A stretch of 21,262 bases of DNA. Source: Prevotella sp. (GTDB lineage: Bacteria > Bacteroidota > Bacteroidia > Bacteroidales > Bacteroidaceae). Both the position numbers and the translations under genes were made by a program. The stretch is taken from positions 1 to 21,262 of the forward strand of contig JAFRQC010000121.1 in assembly GCA_017428805.1 (NCBI GenBank), given 5' to 3'. The first letter of the stretch is position 1. Every line of letters starts with the position of its first letter. Shown piece by piece: positions 7,793 to 17,314 of this stretch. Below the pieces are notes generated by a model that made no database searches, had not been told where the DNA came from, and worked only from the letters and a program-made list of their open reading frames with translations.

Positions 7793-7800
7793 TGCTAAAA

Positions 7801-8181
7801 TTACTTCTCACAGAATTTCTCGTAAGCCTTGGCATCCATGAGGTTGTCGAGGTCGGATTTGTCGGAGAGTTCCACTTTGATGATCCAGTTCTCATAGGCA
7901 TCCTGATTGATCAGCTCGGGTTGGTCCTCAAGCGCTTCGTTGATCTCCACGACCCTTCCGCTGACGGGCGAGATCAGGTCGGAGGCAGCCTTGACGCTCT
8001 CCACGGCACCAAACTCCTCACCGGCTTCCACCTCGTCATCCACCTCGGGCATATCGACATACACCACGTTACCTAATGCGTTCTGGGCATAGTCTGTGAT
8101 ACCCACGAAACCAAAGTCACCTTCTACTCTTACAAATTCGTGCGACTCCGAGTAGTAGAGTCCTTCAATTACTTTACTCAT
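7801..8181 (-). CDS. gcvH: Glycine cleavage system H-protein
   Basis: Small carrier protein whose lipoyl-lysine arm shuttles the aminomethyl group between P-, T- and L-proteins. The 126-aa product has the lipoylation site K64 in GAVESVKAASDL, preceded by the typical GITDYAQNALGNVVYVD. It ends with the usual C-terminal helix region (DNLMDAKAYEKFC). Length is standard. Its ATG overlaps the gcvT stop by 4 bp (ATGA, 8178-8181). The lipoate ligase needed to modify K64 is encoded at the start of the same operon. Confidence 0.97.
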   Translation of the reverse strand: MSKVIEGLYYSESHEFVRVEGDFGFVGITDYAQNALGNVVYVDMPEVDDEVEAGEEFGAVESVKAASDLISPVSGRVVEINEALEDQPELINQDAYENWIIKVELSDKSDLDNLMDAKAYEKFCEK

Positions 8182-9284
8182 TTTTTATAATTTTTATTGT
8201 AGAATTGCTTTTTTACGACCTTGCCAGGGAAGACCTTTTTGCGGATCTGGATCTGCAACTCGGTGTCGAGCTTGGCGTAGGCGGCATCGATAAGGGCCAT
8301 ACAGACACTCTTGTCCGAGGAGAGGGTGTGATAACCCGTGGTGACCTCGCCGACAGGTTCGCCCTCCATATTCAGGACAGTATAACCGTGACGGGGAATG
8401 GCCTTGTCGAAGAGTTCGATGCCCACAAGTTTCTTGGCAGGTCCCTCGGCCTTCTGCTTAGCGAGCGCATCCTTACCGATAAACTCTGACTTGTCAAGTT
8501 TCACGAACATACCCAATCCTGCCATAATGGGCGTTATCTCTTCCGACAGCTCGTCGCCATAGAGCGGCAGGCCCACCTCGAAACGGAGGGTATCACGGCA
8601 GCCGAGTCCACAAGCCTGAACTCCAGCGGCAATCAGTTTGTCCCAGCACTCACGGATATAGTCGTGTGAGGCATAGATCTCAAATCCGTCCTCACCGGTA
8701 TAGCCTGTGCGGGAGATGACGATCGTCTCCTCAACCACCTTGCAGGTGTAGAACACCATCTCTTTACACGGAATTCTCAGCACCGTTTCGACGACATACT
8801 CCGACTCCGGTCCCTGCACAGCAATCTGGCCGTAGTAGTCCGAACGGTTCTGCAAGTCGATATCGAAACCTTCGGCCTGCTGTTGCATCCATGCCCAATC
8901 CTTGTCGATGTTAGCAGCATTGATCACGAGGAAGAAGTCGTTCTCGCCCATCTTATAAACGAGCAGGTCGTCGACCGTTCCGCCGTTCTCGTAGCACATC
9001 ATACCGTAATAGATCTTCCCCACGGGTGCATTGGCAATGTCGTTGGTGAAGATATGCTGCACGTAGCGCTCAGCATCCTTGCCCTTCACCGTCACCTCTC
9101 CCATGTGACTCACATCGAAGAGTCCCACATGCTCTCTGACTGCATAATGCTCCTGGGCAATACCCACATACTGAATGGGCATCTCGAAGCCACCGAAGGG
9201 CGACATCAGGGCACCCAGCGAAACATGTTTGTCATACAAGCAGGTTCGTTTGTCTTTTTTTCCTAATTCTTGTCTAATACTCAT
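8178..9284 (-). CDS. gcvT: Glycine cleavage system aminomethyltransferase (T-protein)
   Basis: Takes the aminomethyl group from GcvH, releases ammonia and makes 5,10-methylene-THF (EC 2.1.2.10). The 368-aa product has GLFDVSHMGE (54-63), the GGTVDDLLVY motif with catalytic Asp (D105/D106), QGPES, SRTGYTGEDGFEIY (folate/substrate loop) and RDTLRFEVGLPLYGDEL. Length is normal. The N-terminus carries about 10 extra residues (SIRQELGKKDKRT) before the usual LYDKHVSLGA start; no better internal start is present, since the next Met is M27. It overlaps gcvH by 4 bp and is separated from lplA by about 50 bp of tandem heptamer repeats. Confidence 0.95.
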   Translation of the reverse strand: MSIRQELGKKDKRTCLYDKHVSLGALMSPFGGFEMPIQYVGIAQEHYAVREHVGLFDVSHMGEVTVKGKDAERYVQHIFTNDIANAPVGKIYYGMMCYENGGTVDDLLVYKMGENDFFLVINAANIDKDWAWMQQQAEGFDIDLQNRSDYYGQIAVQGPESEYVVETVLRIPCKEMVFYTCKVVEETIVISRTGYTGEDGFEIYASHDYIRECWDKLIAAGVQACGLGCRDTLRFEVGLPLYGDELSEEITPIMAGLGMFVKLDKSEFIGKDALAKQKAEGPAKKLVGIELFDKAIPRHGYTVLNMEGEPVGEVTTGYHTLSSDKSVCMALIDAAYAKLDTELQIQIRKKVFPGKVVKKQFYNKNYKK

Positions 9285-9290
9285 AGATTT

Positions 9291-9355
9291 ATTTACGATT
9301 TACGAATTTACGATTTACAATTTATTTCACCTTTTCACTCTTTCACCTTTTCACC
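9291..9355. repeat. Two tandem short-repeat arrays between gcvT and lplA
   Basis: Bases 9291-9319 are four units of ATTTACG (one with an extra A, one ending CA). Bases 9325-9355 are four units of about TTTCACC/TTTTCAC. The second array runs into lplA: the final residues KVKE and its TGA stop (9335-9337) are repeat sequence. Similar A/G-rich units occur at 17253-17300. The sequence does not form a terminator. Confidence 0.75.
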
Positions 9356-10009
9356 TATTATACATATTTCCTTTTCCGTCAGAATCCTCTCTCCATGGCA
9401 GAGAGTTTCCCGGATGAGCGTCTTCACCTCGTCGAGGCTCAGCGACGTATAGTCTTTTAATAAGGTGATGCGCTGCCGCACGCTCTGGATACCTTTCTTC
9501 TCTAACTTCTCCGGACCTGGGGTGATGGCATTGAGCATATGCTCCATATTCGTGTCGTAGAGCATGGTAGAATGTACGATGCAACCCTTCGCGGTCTTCC
9601 TACAGGCCGTACCACAGAGTTTCCTCTCGCCGATCATAATATCGTTATGAGTGGTGCCCGTCGCCTCGATGCCCATCTTCCTGAGCACCAGCAGCACCAT
9701 CGTCACGAAACGGTTGAAGGCAAAGCCCACATTATCTTCTCTCGTCACATACGACAGCATCAGATTGTCCTGATCGGCATACACACAGCCTCCGCCGCTC
9801 TTCCGCTGATACACCTGGATGCCGTACTCACGACAATAGTCCAAGTTCACCTCGTTCTCCACCACCTGATTGCGGCCATAGATCACGCTGGGCTCCACCT
9901 GCCACATGAACAGGTGGTCTTCGTTTAAAAGATCCGACAGATAGTCCTCCATCGCCAGATAAAACGACAGCGGACGAAACCGATCCTCAACCAGACTTAC
10001 ATATTTCAT
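9335..10009 (-). CDS. lplA: Lipoate-protein ligase family protein (first gene of gcv operon)
   Basis: Member of the lipoate/biotin ligase (BPL_LplA_LipB) family that attaches lipoate to lysine of carrier proteins. The 224-aa product has the lipoyl-AMP loop QRKSGGGCVYAD (68-79) and the NDIMIGERKLCG segment with the invariant lysine K130. It is much shorter than the 338-aa E. coli LplA and lacks its C-terminal accessory domain, as in many Bacteroidota homologues. An octanoyl- or lipoyl-transferase role is possible, but the position ahead of gcvT-gcvH argues that GcvH is the target. The ATG at 10009 sits almost at the predicted transcription start, so the mRNA is probably leaderless. The last residues and the stop fall in a tandem repeat, so the exact C-terminus may vary between strains. 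Confidence 0.85.
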   Translation of the reverse strand: MKYVSLVEDRFRPLSFYLAMEDYLSDLLNEDHLFMWQVEPSVIYGRNQVVENEVNLDYCREYGIQVYQRKSGGGCVYADQDNLMLSYVTREDNVGFAFNRFVTMVLLVLRKMGIEATGTTHNDIMIGERKLCGTACRKTAKGCIVHSTMLYDTNMEHMLNAITPGPEKLEKKGIQSVRQRITLLKDYTSLSLDEVKTLIRETLCHGERILTEKEICIIGEKVKE

Positions 10010-10013
10010 GGTG

Positions 10014-10044
10014 CAAATTTATTACTTTTTTATGTAATATCCAA
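10014..10044 (-). promoter_or_regulatory. Promoter of the glycine-cleavage operon
   Basis: Read on the - strand, TTG (10044-10042), a 20-bp spacer and TAAATTTG (10021-10014) form a good Bacteroidota promoter. The predicted start (about 5-7 bp beyond the -7 box) falls at or next to the lplA ATG (10009). That leaves no room for a 5' leader, so no glycine riboswitch can precede the first gene of the operon. Confidence 0.65.
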
Positions 10045-10076
10045 TCTGCAAATGTTAATCTTCCATAAGAAACTAA

Positions 10077-10134
10077 ACTTCTATTTTACTTTTGGGCTTC
10101 TTGGGTGTCAAAGAATGTAGAAGTGTAAAAGTAA
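10077..10134 (+). promoter_or_regulatory. Putative promoter box and interleaved repeats ahead of the esterase
   Basis: TACTTTTG (10087-10094) fits the -7 box, but no good TTTG lies 19-21 bp upstream, so the promoter is tentative. Around it, ACTTCTA (10077-10083) pairs with TAGAAGT (10118-10124), and TTACTTTT (10086-10093) pairs with AAAAGTAA (10127-10134). The order 1-2-1'-2' would be a pseudoknot in RNA, or two overlapping operator dyads in DNA. The esterase ATG follows at 10174. Confidence 0.4.
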
Positions 10135-11454
<1,320 letters not shown>

Positions 11455-11455
11455 T

Positions 11456-11492
11456 AATAATAACCCCCGCCGGTCTGGCGGGGGTTATTATT
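11456..11492. terminator. Bidirectional terminator between esterase and panE
   Basis: A perfect 16-bp stem (11456-11471 with 11477-11492) around the 5-base loop GGTCT. The CCCCCGCC/GGCGGGGG core is flanked by AATAAT/ATTATT. It begins 1 bp after the esterase stop and ends on the first base of the panE stop codon, so it serves both convergent genes. Confidence 0.92.
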
Positions 11493-12397
11493 TATACCGA
11501 TAAGAAGCGAAGCTCAGCCTCAAGCATCTCAAGCTTGCGCATGCGATAACCGGCGGCACGGGCGATCTCAATGGGGCGTGTGTAGAGATAGTGGATCTCC
11601 ATCGGACGATGGAAGTCGAAGTCGAGCTTCATCGAGGGGCTGTAGGGCGTCATCTCGTCCGTCATCTGAATCATTTTCTCCACAAACGCCTCATCGACGC
11701 CGCTGATGCCCAAGGCACGGGAGGCCTCAACCACTTCCATCATCAGGTCGCGGATGAGTTGACGGGTGGCCGGATTCTTCAGAAGGAGATCCGTACGGGT
11801 GTTCAGGGCAACGGTCATACCATTGAACGGCATGTTCCAGACGGCTTTCTTCCATCGGGCCTCGTCATAAGGAACTAAGGCGGCAGGAATACCTGCAGTT
11901 GTAAAATCTTTTAGAATGTTTTCAAAGAGGACTTCATCCTTACAAGAGTAGTTGGCCAGATTGATGCTGCCATAACATTGATGGTTCACGCGGCCGGGCT
12001 CCGTCTTGGCAGAGCAGATGAAAGCCAGACCGCCTATCAGCGGTACGTCTGGGAACATCTGCTGCACATCGGCCTCTACGCCGATGCCATTCTGGATGAG
12101 CACTACGACGGTATGTTTATGAAGCAACGGCGGCAGAAGTTCTGGGAGCAAATGATTGTTGGTTGTTTTCAATCCGACAATCACCACATCGCACTTCGGC
12201 ATATCCTTCGGATACTGATACACATTAACCTGTTCCAGATGGAACGAACCGTCGCAGGAATCCACCTGCATGCCACGCTCCTTGACAAACTCATAATCAC
12301 TATGCGACAGAAAGTGTACCTCCTGTCCGCTATACGCCAACTTGCTGCCATAATAGCCGCCGATGGCTCCTACTCCAATGACTCCGTAACGCAACAT
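11492..12397 (-). CDS. panE: 2-Dehydropantoate 2-reductase (ketopantoate reductase family)
   Basis: NADPH-dependent reduction of ketopantoate to pantoate in vitamin B5 and CoA synthesis (EC 1.1.1.169); cytoplasmic. The 301-aa product has the Rossmann motif GVGAIG (8-13), the VGLKTTNN strand (74-81), LIQNGIG (100-106), and the catalytic pair K184 and N188 in ARWKKAVWNMPFNGMTVAL. The C-terminal substrate segment PSMKLDFDFHRPMEI contains the expected Ser and Glu. Length is normal. Family members can act on other 2-ketoacids, so the substrate is inferred. It is transcribed divergently from dxs with a shared control region (12449-12507). Confidence 0.88.
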   Translation of the reverse strand: MLRYGVIGVGAIGGYYGSKLAYSGQEVHFLSHSDYEFVKERGMQVDSCDGSFHLEQVNVYQYPKDMPKCDVVIVGLKTTNNHLLPELLPPLLHKHTVVVLIQNGIGVEADVQQMFPDVPLIGGLAFICSAKTEPGRVNHQCYGSINLANYSCKDEVLFENILKDFTTAGIPAALVPYDEARWKKAVWNMPFNGMTVALNTRTDLLLKNPATRQLIRDLMMEVVEASRALGISGVDEAFVEKMIQMTDEMTPYSPSMKLDFDFHRPMEIHYLYTRPIEIARAAGYRMRKLEMLEAELRFLSV

Positions 12398-12448
12398 ACT
12401 TTATTACAAATACCGATTGACGATTGACGTTTTTTTGCTTTCGCGCTG

Positions 12449-12456
12449 CAAAAGTA
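12449..12456 (-). promoter_or_regulatory. Putative panE promoter -7 box
   Basis: On the - strand TACTTTTG followed by CAGC fits the -7 consensus, about 40 bp ahead of the panE ATG. The -33 region is T-rich with no clear TTTG. The box with its flank (GCTGCAAAAGTA) is a near mirror of the dxs box (TATCTTTGCAGC), making a divergent control region. Between them AGTCTTTTTTT and AAAAAAAGATACT form a further inverted repeat. Confidence 0.5.
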
Positions 12457-12499
12457 GTCTTTTTTTCCTAAAAAAAGATACTATATCTAAAAAATGTTG

Positions 12500-12507
12500 T
12501 ATCTTTG
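12500..12507 (+). promoter_or_regulatory. dxs promoter -7 box
   Basis: TATCTTTG followed by CAGC matches the Bacteroidota -7 element; the -33 region (about 12475) is A/T-rich without a clear TTTG. Transcription should start near 12513. This box decides the dxs start: an in-frame ATG at 12494 lies upstream of the transcript start and cannot be used. Confidence 0.6.
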
Positions 12508-12529
12508 CAGCAAAATAACAAAATCGAAA

Positions 12530-14437
12530 GTGGAAAAGACTGAATTTACACTACTCAATAAGATCCAATACCCTGAGGATTTACGCAAGTTGTCGGTGGA
12601 CGATTTGCCGCAACTATGCAAGGAACTGCGCGAGGATATCGTGGAGGAGGTGGCGGTCAATCCCGGCCATCTGGCTTCGAGCCTCGGCGTGGCGGAGATC
12701 ACTGTGGCGTTGCACTATGTGTACAATACGCCAGAGGACCGTATCGTATGGGACGTGGGGCATCAGGCCTACGGTCACAAGATCCTGACAGGCCGACGGG
12801 AACAATTCTGCACCAACAGGAAGCTGGGCGGTATCAAGCCCTTCCCCTCACCTGCCGAGAGTGAGTACGACACCTTTGCCTGCGGTCATGCGAGCAACTC
12901 GGTATCGGCAGCCCTGGGTATGGCCGTTGCAGCCAAGCTCGAAGAGAAGAAGGACCGTCATGTGGTGGCCGTCATCGGCGACGGAGCCATGAGCGGCGGA
13001 CTGGCCTTCGAAGGTCTGAACAACGCCTCATCGAGTCCCAACGACCTGCTGATCATCCTCAACGACAACAATATGTCGATAGACCGCTCGGTGGGTGGCA
13101 TGAAGCAGTATCTGCTGAACCTGAGCACCAACGAGACCTATAACGCCCTGCGCTTCAAGGCCTCGCGCTGGATGAACCGCAAGGGTATGCTCGGCGACGA
13201 ACGGCGCAAGGGTCTCATCCGTCTGTCGAACGCCCTGAAGAGCGCCATCTCGCACCAGCAGAACATCTTCGAGGGTATGAACATCCGCTACTTCGGTCCC
13301 TTCGACGGACACAACGTGAAGGAACTGGTGCGCATCCTCAAACAGATCAAGGATATGAAAGGTCCGAAGCTGCTGCACCTGCACACCCAGAAGGGTCACG
13401 GCTACGCCCCTGCAGAGAAGGATGTGACCATCTGGCACGCCCCTGGCAAGTTCAATCCGGATACGGGTGAACGCATTGTGGACAACGACCCCAACAAACC
13501 CCAGAAATATCAGGACGTGTTCGGCCATACCCTTCTGGAACTGGCCAAACAGAATCCGAAGATCGTAGGTGTGACGCCCGCCATGCCCTCCGGCTGCTCG
13601 ATGAACATTATGATGAAAGAGATGCCCGACCGCACCTTCGATGTCGGTATTGCCGAAGGTCATGCAGTCACGTTCTCTGGCGGAATGGCGAAAGACGGAC
13701 TGCTACCCTTCTGTAATATCTACAGCGCCTTTGCCCAGAGGGCCTTCGACAATATCATCCACGATGTGGCGCTGCTGAACCTGAACGTCGTGTTCTGCTT
13801 CGACCGTGCAGGACTGGTGGGTGAAGACGGGCCTACGCATCACGGAGCCTTCGACCTCGCCGCCCTGAGGCCGATTCCGAACCTCACCATCTCGTCGCCT
13901 ATGGATGAACATGAGTTGCGGAGACTGATGTACACCGCCCAACTGCCTGACAAGGGACCTTTTGTGATACGATACCCAAGAGGTGGCGGCGTGCTGCAAG
14001 ACTGGCGTTGTCCATTGGAAGAAGTCAAGGTGGGTACAGGCCGCAAGTTGAAAGACGGCGACGACGTGGCTGTGTTGAGCATCGGGCCCATCGGCAACAA
14101 CGTGACGGAGGCCATCAAGATCTTGGAGGAGTCAGGAGTCAGGAGTCAGGAGTCAGTATCCGTCGCTCACTACGACATGCGCTTCTTGAAGCCCATCGAC
14201 GAGCAGATTCTCGATGAGGTGGGCCGGAAGTTCAAGCGCATCATTACGGTAGAGAACGGTGTGAAGGTGGGCGGTCTTGGTTCTGCCGTGCTGGAATGGA
14301 TGAACGATCACGGCTATCAGCCCGAGGTCATCCGCTTAGGCTTGCCTGACCAGTTCGTGGAGCATGGCAAGGTCTGTGAACTGAACAAGATCGTCGGCCT
14401 CGATCCTGAAAGTATCGCTAAAGCCATTATATCATGA
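12530..14437 (+). CDS. dxs: 1-Deoxy-D-xylulose-5-phosphate synthase
   Basis: TPP enzyme joining pyruvate and glyceraldehyde-3-phosphate, the first step of the MEP isoprenoid pathway (EC 2.2.1.7). From the GTG at 12530 the protein is 635 aa. Motifs: [41 protein letters not shown] (active-site His, 120), the TPP motif GDGAMSGG (150-157) with [35 protein letters not shown] and RYPRGGG. The GTG is chosen because the upstream ATG (12494) lies inside the promoter and the residues it adds are not family-like. An unusual stretch ESGVRSQES in the C-terminal domain is encoded by four tandem AGGAGTC heptamers. The stop overlaps the trkA start (ATGA). dxs-trkA-trkH is an arrangement I recall from other Bacteroidota. 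Confidence 0.93.
   Translation: MEKTEFTLLNKIQYPEDLRKLSVDDLPQLCKELREDIVEEVAVNPGHLASSLGVAEITVALHYVYNTPEDRIVWDVGHQAYGHKILTGRREQFCTNRKLGGIKPFPSPAESEYDTFACGHASNSVSAALGMAVAAKLEEKKDRHVVAVIGDGAMSGGLAFEGLNNASSSPNDLLIILNDNNMSIDRSVGGMKQYLLNLSTNETYNALRFKASRWMNRKGMLGDERRKGLIRLSNALKSAISHQQNIFEGMNIRYFGPFDGHNVKELVRILKQIKDMKGPKLLHLHTQKGHGYAPAEKDVTIWHAPGKFNPDTGERIVDNDPNKPQKYQDVFGHTLLELAKQNPKIVGVTPAMPSGCSMNIMMKEMPDRTFDVGIAEGHAVTFSGGMAKDGLLPFCNIYSAFAQRAFDNIIHDVALLNLNVVFCFDRAGLVGEDGPTHHGAFDLAALRPIPNLTISSPMDEHELRRLMYTAQLPDKGPFVIRYPRGGGVLQDWRCPLEEVKVGTGRKLKDGDDVAVLSIGPIGNNVTEAIKILEESGVRSQESVSVAHYDMRFLKPIDEQILDEVGRKFKRIITVENGVKVGGLGSAVLEWMNDHGYQPEVIRLGLPDQFVEHGKVCELNKIVGLDPESIAKAIIS
14127..14156 (+). repeat. Heptanucleotide tandem repeat inside dxs
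   Basis: Four perfect AGGAGTC units (14127-14154) plus a 2-base remnant AG. The unit is not a multiple of three, so gain or loss of one copy shifts the dxs frame. It encodes ESGVRSQES just before the conserved [15 protein letters not shown] segment, where homologues usually have only a short helix end. Confidence 0.85.
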
Positions 14438-15789
14438 AGATAGTCATTGTCGGTGCAGGTGCCGTAGGAACTCACTTGTCGAAGCTGTTGTCAAGAGGCC
14501 ATCAGGACTGTGTGCTCATCGACGACAATGAGGAGCGTTTGGCTAAACTCAGCGAGTATGACGTGATGACCTATCAGGCATCACCCACCAGCATCAAGGC
14601 CCTGAAGGAGGCCGGGGCACAGAATGCCGACCTCTTCGTCGGTGTGACCCCCGAGGAGAGCATCAACATCAATGCCTGTATCCTCGCCCACGCCTTAGGA
14701 GCGAAGAAGACCGTGGCCCGTATCGACAACTACGAATACTTGTCGCAGGACCTGCAGCCGTTCTTCAAGAACCTGGGCATCGACTCCCTCATCTATCCCG
14801 AAGTTTTAGTGGCAACGGACATCACGAACAGTCTGAAGCTGTCGTGGGTACGCCAGCGGTGGGACGTCCACGGTGGCGCCCTCATCCTCTTAGGCGTGAA
14901 GCTCCGTGAGACGGCAGAGATCCTGAACCAGCCGCTGAAAGACCTCTGCGGTCCTGACGATCCCTATCATATCGTAGCCATCAAACGTGGCGGTGACACG
15001 CTGATTCCAGGTGGTCTTGATGAACTGCGCGTCAACGACCTCGTCTATTTTATGACCACCAAGGAGTACATCCCCTATATCCGTAAAATCGTGGGCAAGG
15101 AGCACTATGCCGACGTAAAGAACGTGATTATCATGGGTGGCGGCAAGACGGCCGTCCGCGCTGCCCTCACCATACCGAAATACATGAACCTGAAGATCAT
15201 CGAGAAAGACGCCCAGCGCTGTGAGAAGCTGAACGAGCTTTTCGAGCGTGAGGATGCAATGGTGATCCACGGTGACGGTCGTGACCTCGGACTGCTTGAG
15301 GAAGAAGGCATCCGTCACACTCAGGCCTTCGTGGCCCTGACAGGTAATGCCGAGACGAATATTCTCGCCTGTCTGACGGCGAAGAAGCTCGGTGTGCGCA
15401 AGACCGTTGCAATGGTTGAAAACCTCGACTACGTGAGCATGGCCGAGGGGCTGGATATCGGCACCATCATCAACAAGAAAACCATCGCCGCCAGTCACAT
15501 CTTCCAGATGATGCTCGATGCCGATGTCGACAACCTCAGGTCGTTGATGCTCGTTGATGCCGACGTGGCGGAGTTCACTGCCGCCGAGGGGTCGAAGGTA
15601 ACGAAGCGGCCCGTGAAAGACCTGGGGTTGCCTTTCGGTGCCACCATCGGAGGACTCGTTCGCAACGGAACGGGTATGCTCGTCAACGGTAACTCACAGA
15701 TCAAGGCAGGCGACTGCGTCATGGTATTCTGTCATGAGCAGAACATCAACCAGATAGAGAAATTCTTCAAGAAGTCGTCGCTCTTTTAG
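14434..15789 (+). CDS. trkA: Trk system K+ uptake protein TrkA (double RCK)
   Basis: Cytosolic NAD-binding gating subunit of the TrkH potassium channel. The 451-aa protein has two RCK units: the first Rossmann motif GAGAVG (7-12) with acidic IDDNEER, and the second IIMGGGKTA (232-240) with [10 protein letters not shown]. Each is followed by a TrkA-C-type domain (DLVYFMT and KAGDCVMVF). Length is typical of the long double-domain form. ATGA overlap with dxs and only 3 bp to trkH suggest one transcript. Confidence 0.95.
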   Translation: MKIVIVGAGAVGTHLSKLLSRGHQDCVLIDDNEERLAKLSEYDVMTYQASPTSIKALKEAGAQNADLFVGVTPEESININACILAHALGAKKTVARIDNYEYLSQDLQPFFKNLGIDSLIYPEVLVATDITNSLKLSWVRQRWDVHGGALILLGVKLRETAEILNQPLKDLCGPDDPYHIVAIKRGGDTLIPGGLDELRVNDLVYFMTTKEYIPYIRKIVGKEHYADVKNVIIMGGGKTAVRAALTIPKYMNLKIIEKDAQRCEKLNELFEREDAMVIHGDGRDLGLLEEEGIRHTQAFVALTGNAETNILACLTAKKLGVRKTVAMVENLDYVSMAEGLDIGTIINKKTIAASHIFQMMLDADVDNLRSLMLVDADVAEFTAAEGSKVTKRPVKDLGLPFGATIGGLVRNGTGMLVNGNSQIKAGDCVMVFCHEQNINQIEKFFKKSSLF

Positions 15790-15792
15790 CAT

Positions 15793-17250
15793 ATGATTAA
15801 CTTCCGCATCATCAGCAAGATCATCGGCTCGCTGCTGTTCATCGAGGCCTTCTTCATGACCTGGTGTGCAGCGATGGCCATCTATTTCCATGAGGATGAC
15901 CAGATAGCCTTCCTGATGTCATTGCTGATTACCTTCGGAAGCGGATTCCTCTTCCTGCTATGGGGTCGGAACGCAGAGAACGCCCTGAGTCGTAAGGATG
16001 CCTACCTGCTGGTGACAGCCGTCTGGGCCATCTTCTCCGTCTTCGGTATGTTCCCCTTCCTCATCCATGGCAGCATCACCAACCTCACCGACGCCTACTT
16101 CGAGACAATGTCGGGCTTCACCACAACGGGCGCCTCAATCATCGACGACGTTGAAGTATTGCCCCACGGCATTCTGTTCTGGCGTTCGCTGATGCAATGG
16201 ATCGGTGGTTTGGGAATCGTGTTCTTCACTATCGCCATCTTGCCATCGTTGGTAGGAGGAAGTGTGAAGGTGTTCGCTGCCGAGGCGACGGGCCCTGTGA
16301 AGGCGAAGATGCACCCGAGGCTGACGACCACAGCGAAGTGGATCTGGTCTATCTACCTGTTGCTGACGATAGGCTGCGGCGTTGCTTTCTGGCTGGCGGG
16401 CATGGACTGGTTCGATGCGACAAACTACTCGATGACGACCACCGCGACTGGTGGATTCTCTATCCACAACGACTCGCTGGCTTTCTTCCGCGACCCCGCC
16501 ATCGACTATATCGCCATCGTCTTCCAGTTCCTGGCGGGCATCAACTTCACACTGCTCTATGCCTCGATCTTTAAGGCAAAGTTTGCTGGTCTGTTCCGCA
16601 ACTCTGAGTTCAAGTTCTATATCAGCGTCCTGCTGCTGTCGGCAGCCGGCATTGCCACCGTGCTCTATTTCCAATTAGGCTACGAGCTGGAGCCCGCCAT
16701 CCGCAGCAGTCTTTTCCAGGTGGTGTCGTTCATGACCACCACGGGCATCTTCAGCGACGACGTGGCACAGTGGCCTCATATCACATGGATCGTCCTGGGC
16801 GCCGTCATGTTCGTCGGAGCGTGTGCCGGCAGCACCAGCGGTGGTTTCAAGTGTATCCGTGCGGTGATGACGCTGAAGTCGCTCCGTAACAATTTCCGTC
16901 AGATCCTCCACCCCAACGCCGTGCTGCCCGTAAAGATCAACGGTCAGAGTGTGCCGCAGGCCAGGATGGTGTCGCTGTTCGCCTTCTTCACACTCTTCAT
17001 GCTGATGATCCTCGTCACCGCTGCCATCATGCTTCTTTCGGGTGTCGACATGATCAACAGCATCGTCATCGCCTTGAGTTGCGTGAGCAATATCGGCCCG
17101 TCGCTTGCCACCGACATCGGTGCAAACATCACATGGTCGGGTATGCCTGAATACGTGAAGTGGGTGCTCTCGTTGCTCATGCTCATGGGACGTCTGGAGA
17201 TTATGACGGTGCTGGTGTTGTTTACGAGGAGTTTCTGGAAGGAAAACTGA
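15793..17250 (+). CDS. trkH: Trk/Ktr-type K+ channel subunit TrkH
   Basis: Inner-membrane potassium-translocating subunit. The 485-aa protein is strongly hydrophobic and has the four pseudo-repeated pore loops of the superfamily: TTTGAS (110-115), TTATGGFS (216-223), TTTGIFS (315-321) and SNIGPS (432-437). Each centres on the selectivity-filter glycine. The intervening gate region (AGSTSGGFKCIR, 345-356) is also present. Length is as expected. It follows trkA by 3 bp, so the pair forms a complete Trk system. Confidence 0.95.
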   Translation: MINFRIISKIIGSLLFIEAFFMTWCAAMAIYFHEDDQIAFLMSLLITFGSGFLFLLWGRNAENALSRKDAYLLVTAVWAIFSVFGMFPFLIHGSITNLTDAYFETMSGFTTTGASIIDDVEVLPHGILFWRSLMQWIGGLGIVFFTIAILPSLVGGSVKVFAAEATGPVKAKMHPRLTTTAKWIWSIYLLLTIGCGVAFWLAGMDWFDATNYSMTTTATGGFSIHNDSLAFFRDPAIDYIAIVFQFLAGINFTLLYASIFKAKFAGLFRNSEFKFYISVLLLSAAGIATVLYFQLGYELEPAIRSSLFQVVSFMTTTGIFSDDVAQWPHITWIVLGAVMFVGACAGSTSGGFKCIRAVMTLKSLRNNFRQILHPNAVLPVKINGQSVPQARMVSLFAFFTLFMLMILVTAAIMLLSGVDMINSIVIALSCVSNIGPSLATDIGANITWSGMPEYVKWVLSLLMLMGRLEIMTVLVLFTRSFWKEN

Positions 17251-17252
17251 TG

Positions 17253-17300
17253 AAGGTAAAAAGGTAAAAAAGTAAAAAGGTAAGAAAATAGAAAGGTTAA
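17253..17300 (+). repeat. Tandem AAGGTAAA-type repeat between trkH and manA
   Basis: About five units of AAGGTAAA (AAGGTAAAA, AAGTAAAA, AAGGTAAG, AAAGGTTAA) fill the 64-bp gap from the trkH stop to the manA ATG (17315). No promoter box is recognisable here, so manA may depend on readthrough from trkH. The unit resembles the complement of the TTTTCACC array at 9325-9355. Confidence 0.65.
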
Positions 17301-17314
17301 ACTACTACACAACC

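Noticed and set aside
6707..7798. Open frame of 363 codons antisense to gcvPA
   Set aside because: gcvPA is unambiguous on the other strand; the antisense product is His/Arg-rich and has no recognisable motif.
12494..12529. Upstream ATG as the start of dxs
   Set aside because: It lies upstream of the predicted transcription start set by TATCTTTG at 12500-12507, and the 12 extra residues ([12 protein letters not shown]) are not like DXS N-termini.
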